Source of the DNA: Brachybacterium epidermidis
GTDB taxonomy: Bacteria > Actinomycetota > Actinomycetes > Actinomycetales > Dermabacteraceae
Reading direction: 5' to 3'
Length of the DNA: 64,000 bases
NCBI RefSeq assembly: GCF_015209585.1
Contig: NZ_JADEYR010000003.1
Location: 62,001-126,000, forward strand
Made by a program: the position numbers and the translations under genes. This document shows positions 1 through 9,257 of this stretch, piece by piece. The number at the start of each line of letters is the position of its first letter. Position 1 is the stretch's first letter. The notes under the pieces were generated by a model. That model ran no database searches. It was given only the letters and a program-made list of their open reading frames with translations, and was not told the origin of the DNA.

Positions 1-1181
1 CCGAAGGCATCGGTGTCCTGCGACTTCGCCTCGTCGTAGGTCCGCACCGGCGCCTCCCGGAAGAACACCGAGAACAGAGTGCCGGTGGACTGGACGACAT
101 GCGGGACGCCCGCGGCGGTCAGGGCCTCGGAGACCGCTGACTTCAGAACATCGGCGGCGCGGCCGATGGCGTGGTAGGCGCTCTCGTCGAGCCCGTCGAG
201 CGTGGCCAGGCCCGCGGCGGTGGCCAGCGGGTTCCCCGACAGGGTGCCCGCCTGGTAGACGGGACCCGCGGGGGCCAGCAGGCCCATCAGCTCGGCCCTG
301 CCGCCGAAGGCGCCCACGGGCAGTCCGCCGCCGATCACCTTGCCGAAGGTCATCAGGTCCGGTTCCCACCCCTCGCCGTCGATGCCGTACTGGCCCTCGC
401 GGCTCGCCCGGAACCCGGTGAGCACCTCGTCGGAGATCAGCAGTGCCCCGGCGGCGTGCGCGGTCTCTGCCAGGAAGCGGTTGAAGCCGGTGCCGTCCTG
501 CTCCGGCGGCGGGACCACGCCCATGTTCGCCGGTGCCGCCTCGGTGATGATCGCGGCGATCTCCCCGCCGCGCTGGGCGAACAGCTCGGTCAGGGCCGCC
601 CGGTCGCCGTAGGGAAGCACCACGGTGTCCTTGGCGGTGGCGGCGGTGACTCCGGCAGAGCCGGGCAGGGCGAAGGTGGCGACCCCGCTGCCGGCCTCGG
701 CCAGCAGGGCGTCCACATGCCCGTGGTAGCAGCCGGCGAACTTCACCACCACGTCCCTGCCGGTGGCGGCGCGGGCCAGGCGCAGCGCGCTCATGGTGGC
801 CTCCGTGCCGGAGTTGACCAGGCGGATCTGCTCGACGGGGCGCACCCGCGCTGTGACCTCCTCGGCCAGCAGCACCTCGCCGGGCTGCGGGGCACCGAAG
901 CTGAGGCCCTTGCCGGCGGCCTCCCGCACGGCCTCGACCACCTGCGGGTTCGCGTGGCCCAGGATCATCGGCCCCCAGGAGCCCACCATGTCCACGTACT
1001 CGCGGCCGTCGGCATCGCGCAGCAGGGCTCCCTCGGCGCTGACGATGAACGGCGGGGTACCGCCCACCGAGCCGAAGGCCCGCACCGGGGAGTTCACGCC
1101 CGAGGGGATCACGCTGCGGGCCCGCTCGAACAGCTCGGCGGAGGTGGGAGCAGGGGTGCGGTGTTCGGTGGCGTCGGTCAT
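1..1181 (-). CDS. hemL: Glutamate-1-semialdehyde 2,1-aminomutase, C-terminus cut by the window edge
   Basis: A PLP enzyme that converts glutamate-1-semialdehyde to 5-aminolevulinate, the second step of the C5 heme route started by HemA. Translation from the ATG at 1181 gives [12 protein letters not shown] and then family landmarks: [66 protein letters not shown] and the PLP-lysine region [18 protein letters not shown]. About 393 residues are visible and the frame runs off position 1, so only the last few dozen residues should be missing. An AAAGG lies about 8 nt before the ATG. It is the last visible gene of the minus-strand heme operon, 91 nt after hemD/B. Function is confident. Confidence 0.95.
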   Translation of the reverse strand, partial: MTDATEHRTPAPTSAELFERARSVIPSGVNSPVRAFGSVGGTPPFIVSAEGALLRDADGREYVDMVGSWGPMILGHANPQVVEAVREAAGKGLSFGAPQPGEVLLAEEVTARVRPVEQIRLVNSGTEATMSALRLARAATGRDVVVKFAGCYHGHVDALLAEAGSGVATFALPGSAGVTAATAKDTVVLPYGDRAALTELFAQRGGEIAAIITEAAPANMGVVPPPEQDGTGFNRFLAETAHAAGALLISDEVLTGFRASREGQYGIDGEGWEPDLMTFGKVIGGGLPVGAFGGRAELMGLLAPAGPVYQAGTLSGNPLATAAGLATLDGLDESAYHAIGRAADVLKSAVSEALTAAGVPHVVQSTGTLFSVFFREAPVRTYDEAKSQDTDAF

Positions 1182-1272
1182 GGGGGTGCCTTTCTCGAGA
1201 GGGTTCAGGCGTGCGTGCTGGGGTCGGTCCGAGGCGGACGACGGGGGCCGGGGCCGCTCGGATCGGGTCGGG

Positions 1273-3234
1273 TCAGAGGAACTCGCGCAAGTGGGCGGGC
1301 AGGCCGTCCCGGTACCAGCCGGCCACCTCGCTGGCCCAGTAGGTCAGCACAGTGGTGGCGCCGGCACGGCGGAACGCCAGCAGGGACTCCAGGATCACCT
1401 TGTCACGGTCGATCCAGCCGTTGGCAGCAGCGGCCTCCACCATCGCGTACTCGCCGGAGACCTGGTAGGCGCCCACGGGGACGGGGGAGGCGGCAGCCAC
1501 CTCGGCCAGCACGTCGAGGTAGGGCAGGCCGGGCTTGACCATCACCAGGTCCGCTCCCTCGGCCACGTCCAGCTCCAGCTCCCGCAGGGCCTCACGGCCG
1601 TTGGCGGGATCCTGCTGGTAGGTGCGGCGGTCACCGCTGAGGGAGGAGCCCACGGCGTCACGGAATGGGCCGAAGAAGGCAGAGGCGTACTTCGCGGTAT
1701 AGGCGTACAGGCCCACGTCCAAGTGCCCGGCGGCGTCGAGCGCCTCGCGGATCGCGGCGATCTGGCCGTCCATCATTCCCGAGGGGCCCAGCAGGTGGGC
1801 GCCGGCCTCCGCCTGGGCGAGGGCCATCTCGCGGTAGCGCCCCAGGGTGGCGTCGTTGTCGACCCGGCCCTCGGCATCGAGCACGCCGCAGTGGCCGTGG
1901 TCGGTGAACTCGTCCAGGCACAGATCCGCCATGATCACGGTGGCATCGCCCAGCTCGCGGCTAAGGCGGGCCAGAGCCCGGTTCAGCACCCCGTCCGGAT
2001 CGGTCGCACCCGAGCCCACGGCGTCCTTGTACTTGGGCACGCCGAACAGCATCAGGCCGCCCACCCCGCGTTCGGTGGCCTCGGTGGCGGCGCGCACCAG
2101 GGAGTCCTCGGTGTGCTGGAGGACGCCCGGCATGGAGGAGATCGGCTGGTCCTCGGTGATGCCCTCGCGCACGAACATCGGCAGCACCAGGTCTGCCGGG
2201 CGCAGGGTGTGCTCGCGCACCAGGGAGCGCATGGCACCGGTGGTGCGCAGGCGGCGGGGCCGCACGATGGGGACCGGCCCGCCGACGGCGGCATCGGGGG
2301 CCTGCTGCCGGGGCGTGCGGGGAGCGGTGGGATCAGAGGTCATGGGGGTCTCCTGGTGAACGCTGTCGGAGGGATCGGAAGGGTCGGACAGGGCGGCGCG
2401 GACGGCATCGGCCAGGCCCCGGTCGGTGGCGGTCCGGGCCTGGTGGTGGACGGTGAGCCCGGCGGCGCGGGCCGCCGCGGTGGACGGGTCGCCGATGGTC
2501 ACCACCCTGGTGGAGGGATGCACGCCCTGCTCCGCCAGGATCCGCGCGATCATCGAGCTGGTCAGCACCACCACCCGGTACACCCCCGTGCGCAGGTCGT
2601 GCGCGACCTGCGGGGGCAGCGGGAGGGGGTGGGGCGTGTAGGCGGTCACCCGGGTGAGCGCGTAGCCCTTGGCCGCAAGGCCGTCCGGGACGGTGCCGGC
2701 CGCTGCCGCGGAGGCCGGGAACAGCACCCGGGCGCCGGTATCGGGGGCTGGCGGGAACTGCTCCACCAGGGCCTGCCCGGAGCCGCCGGCCACCCGGTCC
2801 GGCTCGCGACCGCAGGCGCGCAGGGCGCTCGCCGTGCCCTCGCCCACCACGGTCACGGTCACCGAGGCCGGGATCCGCAGCACCCCGGGCTGGTGCTCGG
2901 CGGAGCCCGTCTCCTGGAGCATGGGCCCGGCATCGGCGGTGCCCGTGCCCTCGGGCAGGGGGCTGGGGACGGCCGCGAGCGCTTCGACCGTGCGCGGGCT
3001 GGTGAGGACCAGGTGCTCCCACTGGCCTGCGGCCAGCGCAGAGACGGCCTCGCGCATCGGTGCGTCGTGGTGCAGGCGAAGCTCCACCACGGGGTGCTGC
3101 TCGACGTGCAAGCCCTGCTCCTGCAGCAGCCGCGCGAGCGCGCCGCCGCGGCCCTCAGGTCGTGGCAGCAGCACCCTCGCCGCGCCCCGGGACGGGGCAG
3201 CGGCCGACGGCGGCAAGGATGCGGTCACGGGCAT
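1273..3234 (-). CDS. hemDB: HemD-HemB fusion: uroporphyrinogen-III synthase plus 5-aminolevulinate dehydratase
   Basis: One 653-residue frame. Residues 1 to about 290 resemble uroporphyrinogen-III synthase ([17 protein letters not shown] at the N-terminus, [25 protein letters not shown]), which closes and flips the tetrapyrrole ring. From Met298 on there is a complete porphobilinogen synthase: [32 protein letters not shown] metal site, Schiff-base lysines in [15 protein letters not shown] and [14 protein letters not shown], and the usual end LPAHLREFL. The start ATG shares one base with the hemC stop. There is no stop codon between the halves, yet a Shine-Dalgarno and ATG precede the HemB part, so both a bifunctional protein and a free 356-residue HemB are possible. 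The C-L-D-C metal motif matches my memory of other actinobacterial HemB. Confidence 0.93.
   Translation of the reverse strand: MPVTASLPPSAAAPSRGAARVLLPRPEGRGGALARLLQEQGLHVEQHPVVELRLHHDAPMREAVSALAAGQWEHLVLTSPRTVEALAAVPSPLPEGTGTADAGPMLQETGSAEHQPGVLRIPASVTVTVVGEGTASALRACGREPDRVAGGSGQALVEQFPPAPDTGARVLFPASAAAAGTVPDGLAAKGYALTRVTAYTPHPLPLPPQVAHDLRTGVYRVVVLTSSMIARILAEQGVHPSTRVVTIGDPSTAAARAAGLTVHHQARTATDRGLADAVRAALSDPSDPSDSVHQETPMTSDPTAPRTPRQQAPDAAVGGPVPIVRPRRLRTTGAMRSLVREHTLRPADLVLPMFVREGITEDQPISSMPGVLQHTEDSLVRAATEATERGVGGLMLFGVPKYKDAVGSGATDPDGVLNRALARLSRELGDATVIMADLCLDEFTDHGHCGVLDAEGRVDNDATLGRYREMALAQAEAGAHLLGPSGMMDGQIAAIREALDAAGHLDVGLYAYTAKYASAFFGPFRDAVGSSLSGDRRTYQQDPANGREALRELELDVAEGADLVMVKPGLPYLDVLAEVAAASPVPVGAYQVSGEYAMVEAAAANGWIDRDKVILESLLAFRRAGATTVLTYWASEVAGWYRDGLPAHLREFL
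2341..2354 (-). promoter_or_regulatory. Internal ribosome binding site and ATG for a free HemB
   Basis: On the minus strand AGGAGA (2354-2349) is followed by 5 nt and an in-frame ATG (2343-2341) exactly where the HemB domain begins. This is a textbook Shine-Dalgarno, and it suggests that hemB was once, or still is, translated separately from the hemD-hemB frame. Confidence 0.6.
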
Positions 3235-4241
3235 CAGACCTGATCCGGTGCCGCGGAGGCCGCGTCCAGCAGGTCCCGGGCGCCCTGGTCCAGCAGCTCG
3301 GCGGCCAGTGCCTCACCGAGCCGGGCGGCGGAGTGCGCGTCAGATGCGCCAGCGCGCTCGGGCGCGGAGGTGCCGTCGGGGTCCACGCGGCGGGAGCCCT
3401 CGATCACCTTCGCGCCGTCGGGGGAGATCGCCAGGGCCCGCAGCTGCAGCGCCTGCGCCTCACCGGTGGCATGGGCCGCCACCGGGGCGCTGCAGCCGGC
3501 CTCGAGGGCCCGCAGCAGGGTGCGCTCAGCGGTCACCGCGGCCCGGGTGGGCGCGTGGTCGTAGGCGGCCAGGGCCTCGGCGAGCCACCCGCCGGCCTGC
3601 CAGTCCTCGGTGCGGCACTCGATCGCGAGCGCCCCCTGGGCGGGTGCCGGCAGCATCACCTGCACGTCCAGCAGATCGGAGATCTCCGCGGCGCGGTCCG
3701 CCCGGTGCAGACCGGAGGCGGCCAGCACCACGGCGTCCAGATCCGCCTCGGACCCCAGGGCGCGGTTGATGCGGGTGTCGATGTTCCCGCGGATCGAGAC
3801 CACCTCCAGGTCCGGGCGGGCCCGCAGCAGCTGGGCGGCGCGGCGCGGCGACCCGGTGCCCACGCGCGCCCCCGCCGGGAGCTGGGCGAGCGTGAGGCCG
3901 TCGCGGGCCACCAGGGCATCGCGCGGATCCTGCCGAGCGGGGATGCAGGCCATGGTGATGCCGTCGGCCGGGGTGGTGGGCAGGTCCTTGCAGGAATGGA
4001 CCACCGCGTCCACCTCGCCGTCCAGCAGCGCCTGCCGCACGGCGGTGACGAACACGCCCGTGCCGCCGATCTGGGTCAGCGGCCGGCGGTCCACATCGCC
4101 CGTGGTGCGCACGTGCACCAGCTCCACCGCCCGGCCGGTGCCGGCCACCAGGGCCCGCCCGGCCTGACCGGACTGGGCCAGGGCCAGGGCCGAGGCGCGG
4201 GTGCCCAGACGTAGCGGGGCCGGATCGGGGTGCGCCGTCAT
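3234..4241 (-). CDS. hemC: Hydroxymethylbilane synthase (porphobilinogen deaminase)
   Basis: Condenses four porphobilinogens into hydroxymethylbilane, the substrate of the HemD domain encoded next. The 335-residue product starts with [17 protein letters not shown], the family N-terminus, has [12 protein letters not shown] (catalytic Asp/Lys region), [27 protein letters not shown] and the dipyrromethane-cofactor cysteine in [13 protein letters not shown]. The ATG overlaps the hemH stop as ATGA and has no clear Shine-Dalgarno, so translational coupling is likely. The stop overlaps the hemD start by one base. Length is normal for the family. Confidence 0.97.
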   Translation of the reverse strand: MTAHPDPAPLRLGTRASALALAQSGQAGRALVAGTGRAVELVHVRTTGDVDRRPLTQIGGTGVFVTAVRQALLDGEVDAVVHSCKDLPTTPADGITMACIPARQDPRDALVARDGLTLAQLPAGARVGTGSPRRAAQLLRARPDLEVVSIRGNIDTRINRALGSEADLDAVVLAASGLHRADRAAEISDLLDVQVMLPAPAQGALAIECRTEDWQAGGWLAEALAAYDHAPTRAAVTAERTLLRALEAGCSAPVAAHATGEAQALQLRALAISPDGAKVIEGSRRVDPDGTSAPERAGASDAHSAARLGEALAAELLDQGARDLLDAASAAPDQV

Positions 4242-5560
4242 GAGGCGTCAGCCCCGGCGGTGCCTGCCCCGGAGGTGCCTGCCCCGGCCGCCTGCTCCTG
4301 CTCGCGAGCGGCCCGGGCGCGCTGCACGTCCCGCGCGGAGTCCACGCCGCTGGTGGTGGGTCGGCACATCCGGCCCACGCAGCAGTTGGCGCCGCACACG
4401 TCCGGCGTGGGCCCGAAGTCCGTGACCTCCTGCCGTGGGAAGGCAGGATCCAGGCGCTCCTGCACCAGATCCGCAAGGGCCTTGATGAACCGCGGATCGG
4501 TGCCGGAGGTGGCCACCCGCTCGAAGGTCAGGCCGTGCTCCTGGGCGGTCTCCTTCGCCTCGGTGTCCAGGTCCCAGACCACCTCGACGTGGTCGGTGAC
4601 GAAGCCGATCGGCACCACCACCACCGCATCGGCCGACTGCTGCTCGGCGATCTCCTCGATCACGTCGTTGACGTCCGGCTCCAGCCACGGGATGTGCGGT
4701 GCGCCGGAGCGGGACTGGTACACCAGGCGCCACGACGGCAGCTGCGGCAGGGCGTCGTCCACCCGGTCCATCACGTAGCGGCAGGCCGCGAGGTGCTGGG
4801 CCACGTACCAGCCGCTGGAGCCCTCCACGCGGGTCTCCTCCGGACCGGAGGCCTCCGCCATCGACAGCGGCACCGAATGGGTGGAGAACAGCACCGCGAT
4901 GCGGTCCACGTCGTGGCCGGCATCGCCGAGCGAGCGCAGCGCCTGCTCGAGGCCGTCGGCCACCGGGTCCAGGAACCCGGGATGGTTGAAGTACACGCGC
5001 ACCTTGTCGATGGTGACCTCGTCCGCGAGGCCCGTCTCCTCGAGCACCATCGCGAAGTCCTCGCGGTACTGACGGCACGAGGAGTAGCTCGAGTACGCGC
5101 TGGTGACCAGGCCCAGGGCGTGGCGGTGACCATCGGCGTGCAGGGCCGTGACCGCATCGGCGTTGTAGGGCTCCCAGTTGCGGTTGCCGAAGTACACGGG
5201 CATGTCGATGCCGCGGGCGGCCAGCTCCACCTGAAGGGAGGCGATCATCGCGCGGTTCTGCTCGGTGATGGGGCTGCGGCCGCCGAGGGCCCGGTAGTGG
5301 CCGGCGACCTCCTCGAGCCGCTCATCGGGGATGCCGCGCCCGCGGGTGACGTTGCGCAGGAACGGGATCACGTCCTCCTGGCCGTCGGGGCCGCCGAAGG
5401 AGGAGAACAGGATCGAGTCGAACGCGCGCTGCTCACCGCGGCGGGTGTGGGTCTCGCTGTCGTGGTCCACCTCGCGCGGCAGAGGCAGCTCGTCGGCGAT
5501 CTCGGTGACAGCGGCGGTGGTGGTCTCAGGGCCGGCTGCGGTCTTAGGGGGAATGGTCAC
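4238..5560 (-). CDS. cpfC: Coproporphyrin III ferrochelatase
   Basis: Inserts ferrous iron into coproporphyrin III in the Gram-positive heme route (also called hemH). I chose the GTG at 5560 because GGAAGGA sits 5 nt upstream; a longer open frame to 5731 would overlap hemQ and is arginine/proline-rich noise. The 440-residue product has an about 45-residue N-terminal lead, then AFDSILFSSFGGPDGQEDVIPFL, VYFGNRNWEPY, LFSTHSVPLSMAE with the metal-binding His, and SRSGAPHIPWLEPDV. Near the C-terminus CGANCCVGRMC supplies clustered cysteines like the [2Fe-2S] ligands of actinobacterial ferrochelatases. The last residues are low-complexity Ala/Gly/Glu. It sits between hemQ and hemC. Confidence 0.93.
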   Translation of the reverse strand: MTIPPKTAAGPETTTAAVTEIADELPLPREVDHDSETHTRRGEQRAFDSILFSSFGGPDGQEDVIPFLRNVTRGRGIPDERLEEVAGHYRALGGRSPITEQNRAMIASLQVELAARGIDMPVYFGNRNWEPYNADAVTALHADGHRHALGLVTSAYSSYSSCRQYREDFAMVLEETGLADEVTIDKVRVYFNHPGFLDPVADGLEQALRSLGDAGHDVDRIAVLFSTHSVPLSMAEASGPEETRVEGSSGWYVAQHLAACRYVMDRVDDALPQLPSWRLVYQSRSGAPHIPWLEPDVNDVIEEIAEQQSADAVVVVPIGFVTDHVEVVWDLDTEAKETAQEHGLTFERVATSGTDPRFIKALADLVQERLDPAFPRQEVTDFGPTPDVCGANCCVGRMCRPTTSGVDSARDVQRARAAREQEQAAGAGTSGAGTAGADAS

Positions 5561-5642
5561 GGGGGTCCTTCCAGAGCGGGTCGGGCCGGGGCCCGACGGG
5601 GGAGGCCCGGTGGCAGAGCGTCGCCACCGGGCCGATGACGGG

Positions 5643-6293
5643 TCAGGCCAGCAGGGCGGCGATGTCGGCGGCGGAGTCGAGGCGGCGGCCGGTGTGGAAC
5701 GGCAGCTCCTCGCGCACGTGCAGGCGGGCATCGGAGTAGCGCAGGTGCCGCATCATGTCCACCAGATCGTGCAGGTCATCGGCCTCGAAGCTCAGCAGCC
5801 ACTCGTAGTCGCCCAGGGCGAAGGAGGCCACCGTGTTGGCGTTGACCTGCGGGAAGTCGCGGCCCAGTTTCCCGTGCTCGATCAGCATGCGGCGTCGTTC
5901 CTCCTCCGGCAGCAGGTACCACTCGTAGGAGCGCACGAAGGGGTACACGCAGATCCACTGCTTGCGACCGCGGTTCTTCGTCATGAACGAGGGGATGTGG
6001 GAGCGGGTGAACTCGGCGGCGCGGTGCACGCCCACGGCTGCCCACTCGCGGTGCAGCAGGGTGCCCGCCAGGGAGTTCTCCAGCGTGCGCAGCCCGGCCT
6101 GCAGGGCCTCGGGCTCCTCCGCGGCCAACCACAGCATCAGGTCGTCCTCGGCGCGGAATCCGGAGACGTCGTAGAAGCCGAGCACCTCGCAGCCGTCGGC
6201 CTCGATCAGGGAGATGGTCTCCTCCACGGCGGTGGTGAGCTGCTCGGGGCTGGCCGCACCCTCGGCGGCCAAGCCGCCCAGGCGGCGGAACAC
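5643..6293 (-). CDS. hemQ: Coproheme decarboxylase HemQ (conserved frame; 5' end frameshifted)
   Basis: Also called ChdC; decarboxylates coproheme to heme b, the last step of the pathway. The open frame begins only at an internal GTG (VFRRLGGLAAEG) and gives 216 residues covering most of the family: CEVLGFYDVSGFRAEDDLMLW, REWAAVGVHRAAEFTRSHIPSF, YPFVRSYEWYLLPEEERRRMLIEHGKLGRDF (here split across one helix with the conserved EHG) and FALGDYEWLLSFE. The segment just upstream in the same frame (EITRYTSYTVFRR) is also family-like but has no start codon. A better start, ATG 6385 with a strong Shine-Dalgarno and ATGA overlap with hemY, is one base out of frame. The functional gene is therefore probably 5643-6385 with a one-base error. 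Confidence 0.9.
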   Translation of the reverse strand: MFRRLGGLAAEGAASPEQLTTAVEETISLIEADGCEVLGFYDVSGFRAEDDLMLWLAAEEPEALQAGLRTLENSLAGTLLHREWAAVGVHRAAEFTRSHIPSFMTKNRGRKQWICVYPFVRSYEWYLLPEEERRRMLIEHGKLGRDFPQVNANTVASFALGDYEWLLSFEADDLHDLVDMMRHLRYSDARLHVREELPFHTGRRLDSAADIAALLA

Positions 6294-6385
6294 GGTGTAG
6301 GAGGTGTAGCGGGTGATCTCCTTGCCGGCGCTGTCGGGGCTGTCGTGGCCCTCGGGGCGGGAGGGCGGGGGTGCTGGGTGGTCAT
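6294..6385 (-). other. Frameshifted 5' segment of hemQ
   Basis: AGGAGG is followed by ATG at 6385, which overlaps the hemY stop as ATGA, the spacing expected for a coupled hemQ start. That ATG frame reads MTTQHPR and then loses similarity, while the HemQ frame reads SRPEGHDSPDSAGKEITRYT up to the GTG at 6293. Adding one C to the five-C run (minus strand, 6371-6367) joins them. Confidence 0.75.
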
Positions 6386-7911
6386 GGGCGGTCCTCCTGG
6401 ACTCGGTGGGTGGATGGGTCGGGGATGGTCATGGCGCGGGCGTCAGCCCGCACGATCGCGTCGATGCCGGTGCCGGCCCGCCAGGCCCCCACCAGCTCGA
6501 GGCTCGGCTCCTGGGCCAGCAGCTCGGTGATCGCGTCCAGGGCCTCGCGATGGCCGGGGCCGGGGCGGCGCATGGCACGCTGCCAGGTGATCACGCGGGC
6601 GGCCCGCCACTGGGAGCGGTCCAGCGGGGTGCGCAGGATCGTGGAGGCATCGGCCAGGGCCAGGTCGACGATGGTGCCCTCGGTGCCGTCAGGGCCGTGG
6701 GAGTCGTCCTCGGGAAGCTCCTCCCCGGGACGGCCGTAGCTCAGACGCACCACGTGCAGGCCGTCGGCCGCGCGGCGCACGTGCTCCCACTTGGCGGTGG
6801 CGTGGGTGAGGGCCTTGGCGCGCACCCCGGGGGTGCCGGCCGCCACCAGGGCGCCGGTGCCCGAGGGCGAGGAGTCCAGTGCGGGAGCCTCCAGCACCAG
6901 GGCCACCAATCGCACCGGCACCGCGGGCGCGGAGGGAATCGCACGGGCCAGCGTGGGCAGGGCCTGCTCCAGCAGGGTCGCAGCGACATCGGGCGGGCAG
7001 GCCAGCACGAGGTGCTCGGCCTCCAGGCGCACCTCGGTGCCGTCGGCACCACTGGTGGCTGCACCACTGGTAGCTGCACCACTGCTGCTGGCGCCTCGGT
7101 CCGTGCCGAACGCCGTGACCTGCCAGGTGCCGTCGTCCTTGCGTGCGACGGCGAGTGCGCGGGTTCCGGTGAGCACCTCGCCGCCGTGGCTGCGCAGCTG
7201 CGCCTCGAGCGCCCGGGGCAGCTCGGCCATGGTGGGGGTGAGGGCCTGCACGGCCGTGCCTGCCCCGCCACGGGAGGAGCGGGAGGTCGCCGGGCGCAGG
7301 GACCGCACCGCAGCGGCGAGGGAGCCGTTCTCCCGCACGGCGTCGGGCAGGCGGGGCAGGGTCGAGGCCAGCTCCAGGGAGTAGGGATCAGCGGAGTGCA
7401 CCCCGCCCACGAGGGGTGCGACCAGTCGATCCACCACGCGCCTGCCCATCCGGCAGCGCACGTAGTCACCGAGGGTGACGCCCGGACGCAGCCCCCAGGA
7501 GGCCGGCAGGAGGCGTTCGGCCCAGGCACGAAGGGCCCCGGTGGTCCCCAGCACCTTGCGGGTCTCGGGGGACAGGGGCCGGGCCGGGATGCCGAACATG
7601 CCCCCGGGCGGCGCGATGTGCACGCCGGCGGCGGAGACCAGGCGGCTGCCCCGACCGGTCACGGGGGAGACCACCTGATCGGCCAGGCCCAGCTGCGCGA
7701 TCAGCGCCTCGACCGCGCCGCTGCCGACCGACCAGGCCTCCGCACCGATGTTGATGTCGATCCCGCCGACGGTGCGGGCGGCGATCGCCCCGCCGGTGGA
7801 GGGCTCGGCCTCCAGCAGGGTCACCCGTCGGCCCGCGAGGGCGTGTCGCCGGGCGGCCAGCAGGCCCGCGATGCCGCCGCCGACGACGACGGTGCGCTCG
7901 GGTGAGCTCAT
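6382..7911 (-). CDS. hemY: Coproporphyrinogen III oxidase, FAD-dependent (HemY/CgoX)
   Basis: Oxidises coproporphyrinogen III to coproporphyrin III, the substrate of the ferrochelatase encoded downstream. The 509-residue protein opens with the dinucleotide-binding motif VVVGGGIAGLLAARRHALAG followed by acidic LLEAE, then GGIDINIGAEAW and a C-terminal GAWRAGTGIDAIVRAD, as in the protoporphyrinogen/coproporphyrinogen oxidase family. The assignment to coproporphyrinogen rests on the hemQ neighbour. The start overlaps the hemE stop as ATGA, and its own stop overlaps the presumed hemQ start. Residues near 275-290 carry a short SGAAT repeat encoded by a 15-nt tandem repeat. Confidence 0.94.
   Translation of the reverse strand: MSSPERTVVVGGGIAGLLAARRHALAGRRVTLLEAEPSTGGAIAARTVGGIDINIGAEAWSVGSGAVEALIAQLGLADQVVSPVTGRGSRLVSAAGVHIAPPGGMFGIPARPLSPETRKVLGTTGALRAWAERLLPASWGLRPGVTLGDYVRCRMGRRVVDRLVAPLVGGVHSADPYSLELASTLPRLPDAVRENGSLAAAVRSLRPATSRSSRGGAGTAVQALTPTMAELPRALEAQLRSHGGEVLTGTRALAVARKDDGTWQVTAFGTDRGASSSGAATSGAATSGADGTEVRLEAEHLVLACPPDVAATLLEQALPTLARAIPSAPAVPVRLVALVLEAPALDSSPSGTGALVAAGTPGVRAKALTHATAKWEHVRRAADGLHVVRLSYGRPGEELPEDDSHGPDGTEGTIVDLALADASTILRTPLDRSQWRAARVITWQRAMRRPGPGHREALDAITELLAQEPSLELVGAWRAGTGIDAIVRADARAMTIPDPSTHRVQEDRP
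7046..7090. repeat. Three 15-bp tandem repeats inside hemY
   Basis: Units GCACCACTGGTGGCT, GCACCACTGGTAGCT and GCACCACTGCTGCTG follow one another. The length is a multiple of three, so copy-number change keeps the hemY frame; it encodes an SGAAT-like linker. Confidence 0.8.
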
Positions 7912-9176
7912 CCGGCGGCCCCGGTGGTGGCAGGAGCCTCGACGCCGCCGGCGCCCGACTGGGCGGGCGCACCGGCCGTGGACAAGCCCTGCGACGACGA
8001 AGAGCCGTCCGACGAGGAAGCCGAGGCGGGGGGCTGCTCGTGCAGGTGGGCGACCAGGTCGGTGAGCACCTGCGGGTCCGTCTCCGGCGGGACGCCATGG
8101 CCCAGGTTCACCACGTGACCGGCCGCGGCGGCGCCGTCGGCGAGCACCCGATCGGCCTCGGCGAAGCGCACCTGCTCCGAGGTGAACAGCACGGCCGGGT
8201 CGATGTTCCCCTGCAGGGGGGTGCCGGGAGGCAGATGTGCGGCGGCCTCGGCGAGCGTGATGCGGTGGTCCACACCCATCACGGTGGCGCCTGCCTCATG
8301 CATCGGGGCCAGCAGGTGCGCGGCCCCCACCCCGAAGTGGACGCGCGGCACCGGCAGGTCCGCGACGTGGTCGAACAGGGCGCGGGAATGGGGCAGGGCC
8401 CCGGTGCGGTACGTGTGCTCGGAGAGCGAACCGGCCCAGGAGTCGAACTGCTGGACGGCGGAGGCGCCGGCCAGCACCTGCGCGCGCAGGAAGCGACCGG
8501 AGGCCTCGGCCACCCAGGCGGCCAGGCGGTCCCACACCTGCGGCTTCGAGCGCATCAGCGCTCGTGCGGCCAGGTGGTCCCGGCTCGGTGCCCCCTCGAC
8601 CAGGTAGGAGGCCACGGTGAAGGGGGCGCCGGCGAAGCCGATCAGGGGAGTGGATCCCAGCTCGGCGACGGTGAGGCGCACGGCCTCACGGATCGGCTCC
8701 AGGGCCTCCTCGAAGGAGTCGTCCAGCACGGGCAGGGCATCGACGTCGGTCTCGGTGCGCACGGGACGGGCGAAGACGGGGCCCACTCCGGGCTTGATCT
8801 CCACCTCGAGGCCGGCCAGGCGCATCGGCACCACGATGTCGGAGAAGAAGATGCCCGCATCCACGCGGTGGCGGCGCACGGGCTGCACTGTGATCTCCGC
8901 AGCCATCTCCGGGATCAGGCACGAGTCCAGCATCGTGGTGCCCTCGCGCAGCTTCCGGTACTCAGGCAGGGACCGCCCGGCCTGGCGCATGAACCACACA
9001 CTCGGCGGGGCGTCGGTGCTGACCCCTCGGTAACGGGCCAGCAGGGGTGCCTCGGCGGTGCCGGAGTCGGCGCTCGAGCGCTGCAGCGGATGGTCTTGTG
9101 GCAGGTGGGACCGGACGCGATCGCGATATGACGCCGTGTCGCTAAATACGGCCTCTGACGTGCTGTTTTCTGTCAT
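7908..9176 (-). CDS. hemE: Uroporphyrinogen decarboxylase
   Basis: Converts uroporphyrinogen III to coproporphyrinogen III. Start taken at ATG 9176 (MTENSTSEAVFSDTAS); an in-frame GTG at 9194 adds only six residues. The 422-residue protein has the signature PPSVWFMRQAGRSLPEYR with the catalytic-site arginines, DAGIFFSDIVVPMRLAG, GFAGAPFTVASYLVEG, FDSWAGSLS and LGHGVPPETDP. The last 35 residues are serine/alanine-rich and look dispensable. It is the first gene of the minus-strand operon, 81 nt from the divergent hemA, and its stop overlaps hemY. Confidence 0.96.
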   Translation of the reverse strand: MTENSTSEAVFSDTASYRDRVRSHLPQDHPLQRSSADSGTAEAPLLARYRGVSTDAPPSVWFMRQAGRSLPEYRKLREGTTMLDSCLIPEMAAEITVQPVRRHRVDAGIFFSDIVVPMRLAGLEVEIKPGVGPVFARPVRTETDVDALPVLDDSFEEALEPIREAVRLTVAELGSTPLIGFAGAPFTVASYLVEGAPSRDHLAARALMRSKPQVWDRLAAWVAEASGRFLRAQVLAGASAVQQFDSWAGSLSEHTYRTGALPHSRALFDHVADLPVPRVHFGVGAAHLLAPMHEAGATVMGVDHRITLAEAAAHLPPGTPLQGNIDPAVLFTSEQVRFAEADRVLADGAAAAGHVVNLGHGVPPETDPQVLTDLVAHLHEQPPASASSSDGSSSSQGLSTAGAPAQSGAGGVEAPATTGAAG

Positions 9177-9244
9177 GGCGACCCCATTGTGCACGACTCG
9201 TCACAGAGGTGGCTGTGGGGGCGGTGCCAAGGTGACATCAGTCG

Positions 9245-9250
9245 TAGGAT
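9245..9250 (+). promoter_or_regulatory. Candidate -10 box of hemA, leaderless
   Basis: TAGGAT ends 7 nt before the hemA ATG. With a start point 6-8 nt after the -10 the mRNA would begin at or next to the ATG. No convincing -35 hexamer was found. Confidence 0.5.
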
Positions 9251-9257
9251 CGTCGGC

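Noticed and set aside
1700-2000. HemB metal site lacking one of three cysteines as an anomaly
   Set aside because: C-L-D-E...C is, as far as I recall, the normal form in actinobacterial HemB.
1658-3769. Several further long frames on both strands across the hemDB and hemC genes
   Set aside because: Compositionally biased shadows of the real genes with no recognisable protein features.
5561-5731. Longer ferrochelatase start overlapping hemQ
   Set aside because: Arg/Pro/Ser-rich sequence without similarity; GTG 5560 has a good ribosome binding site.
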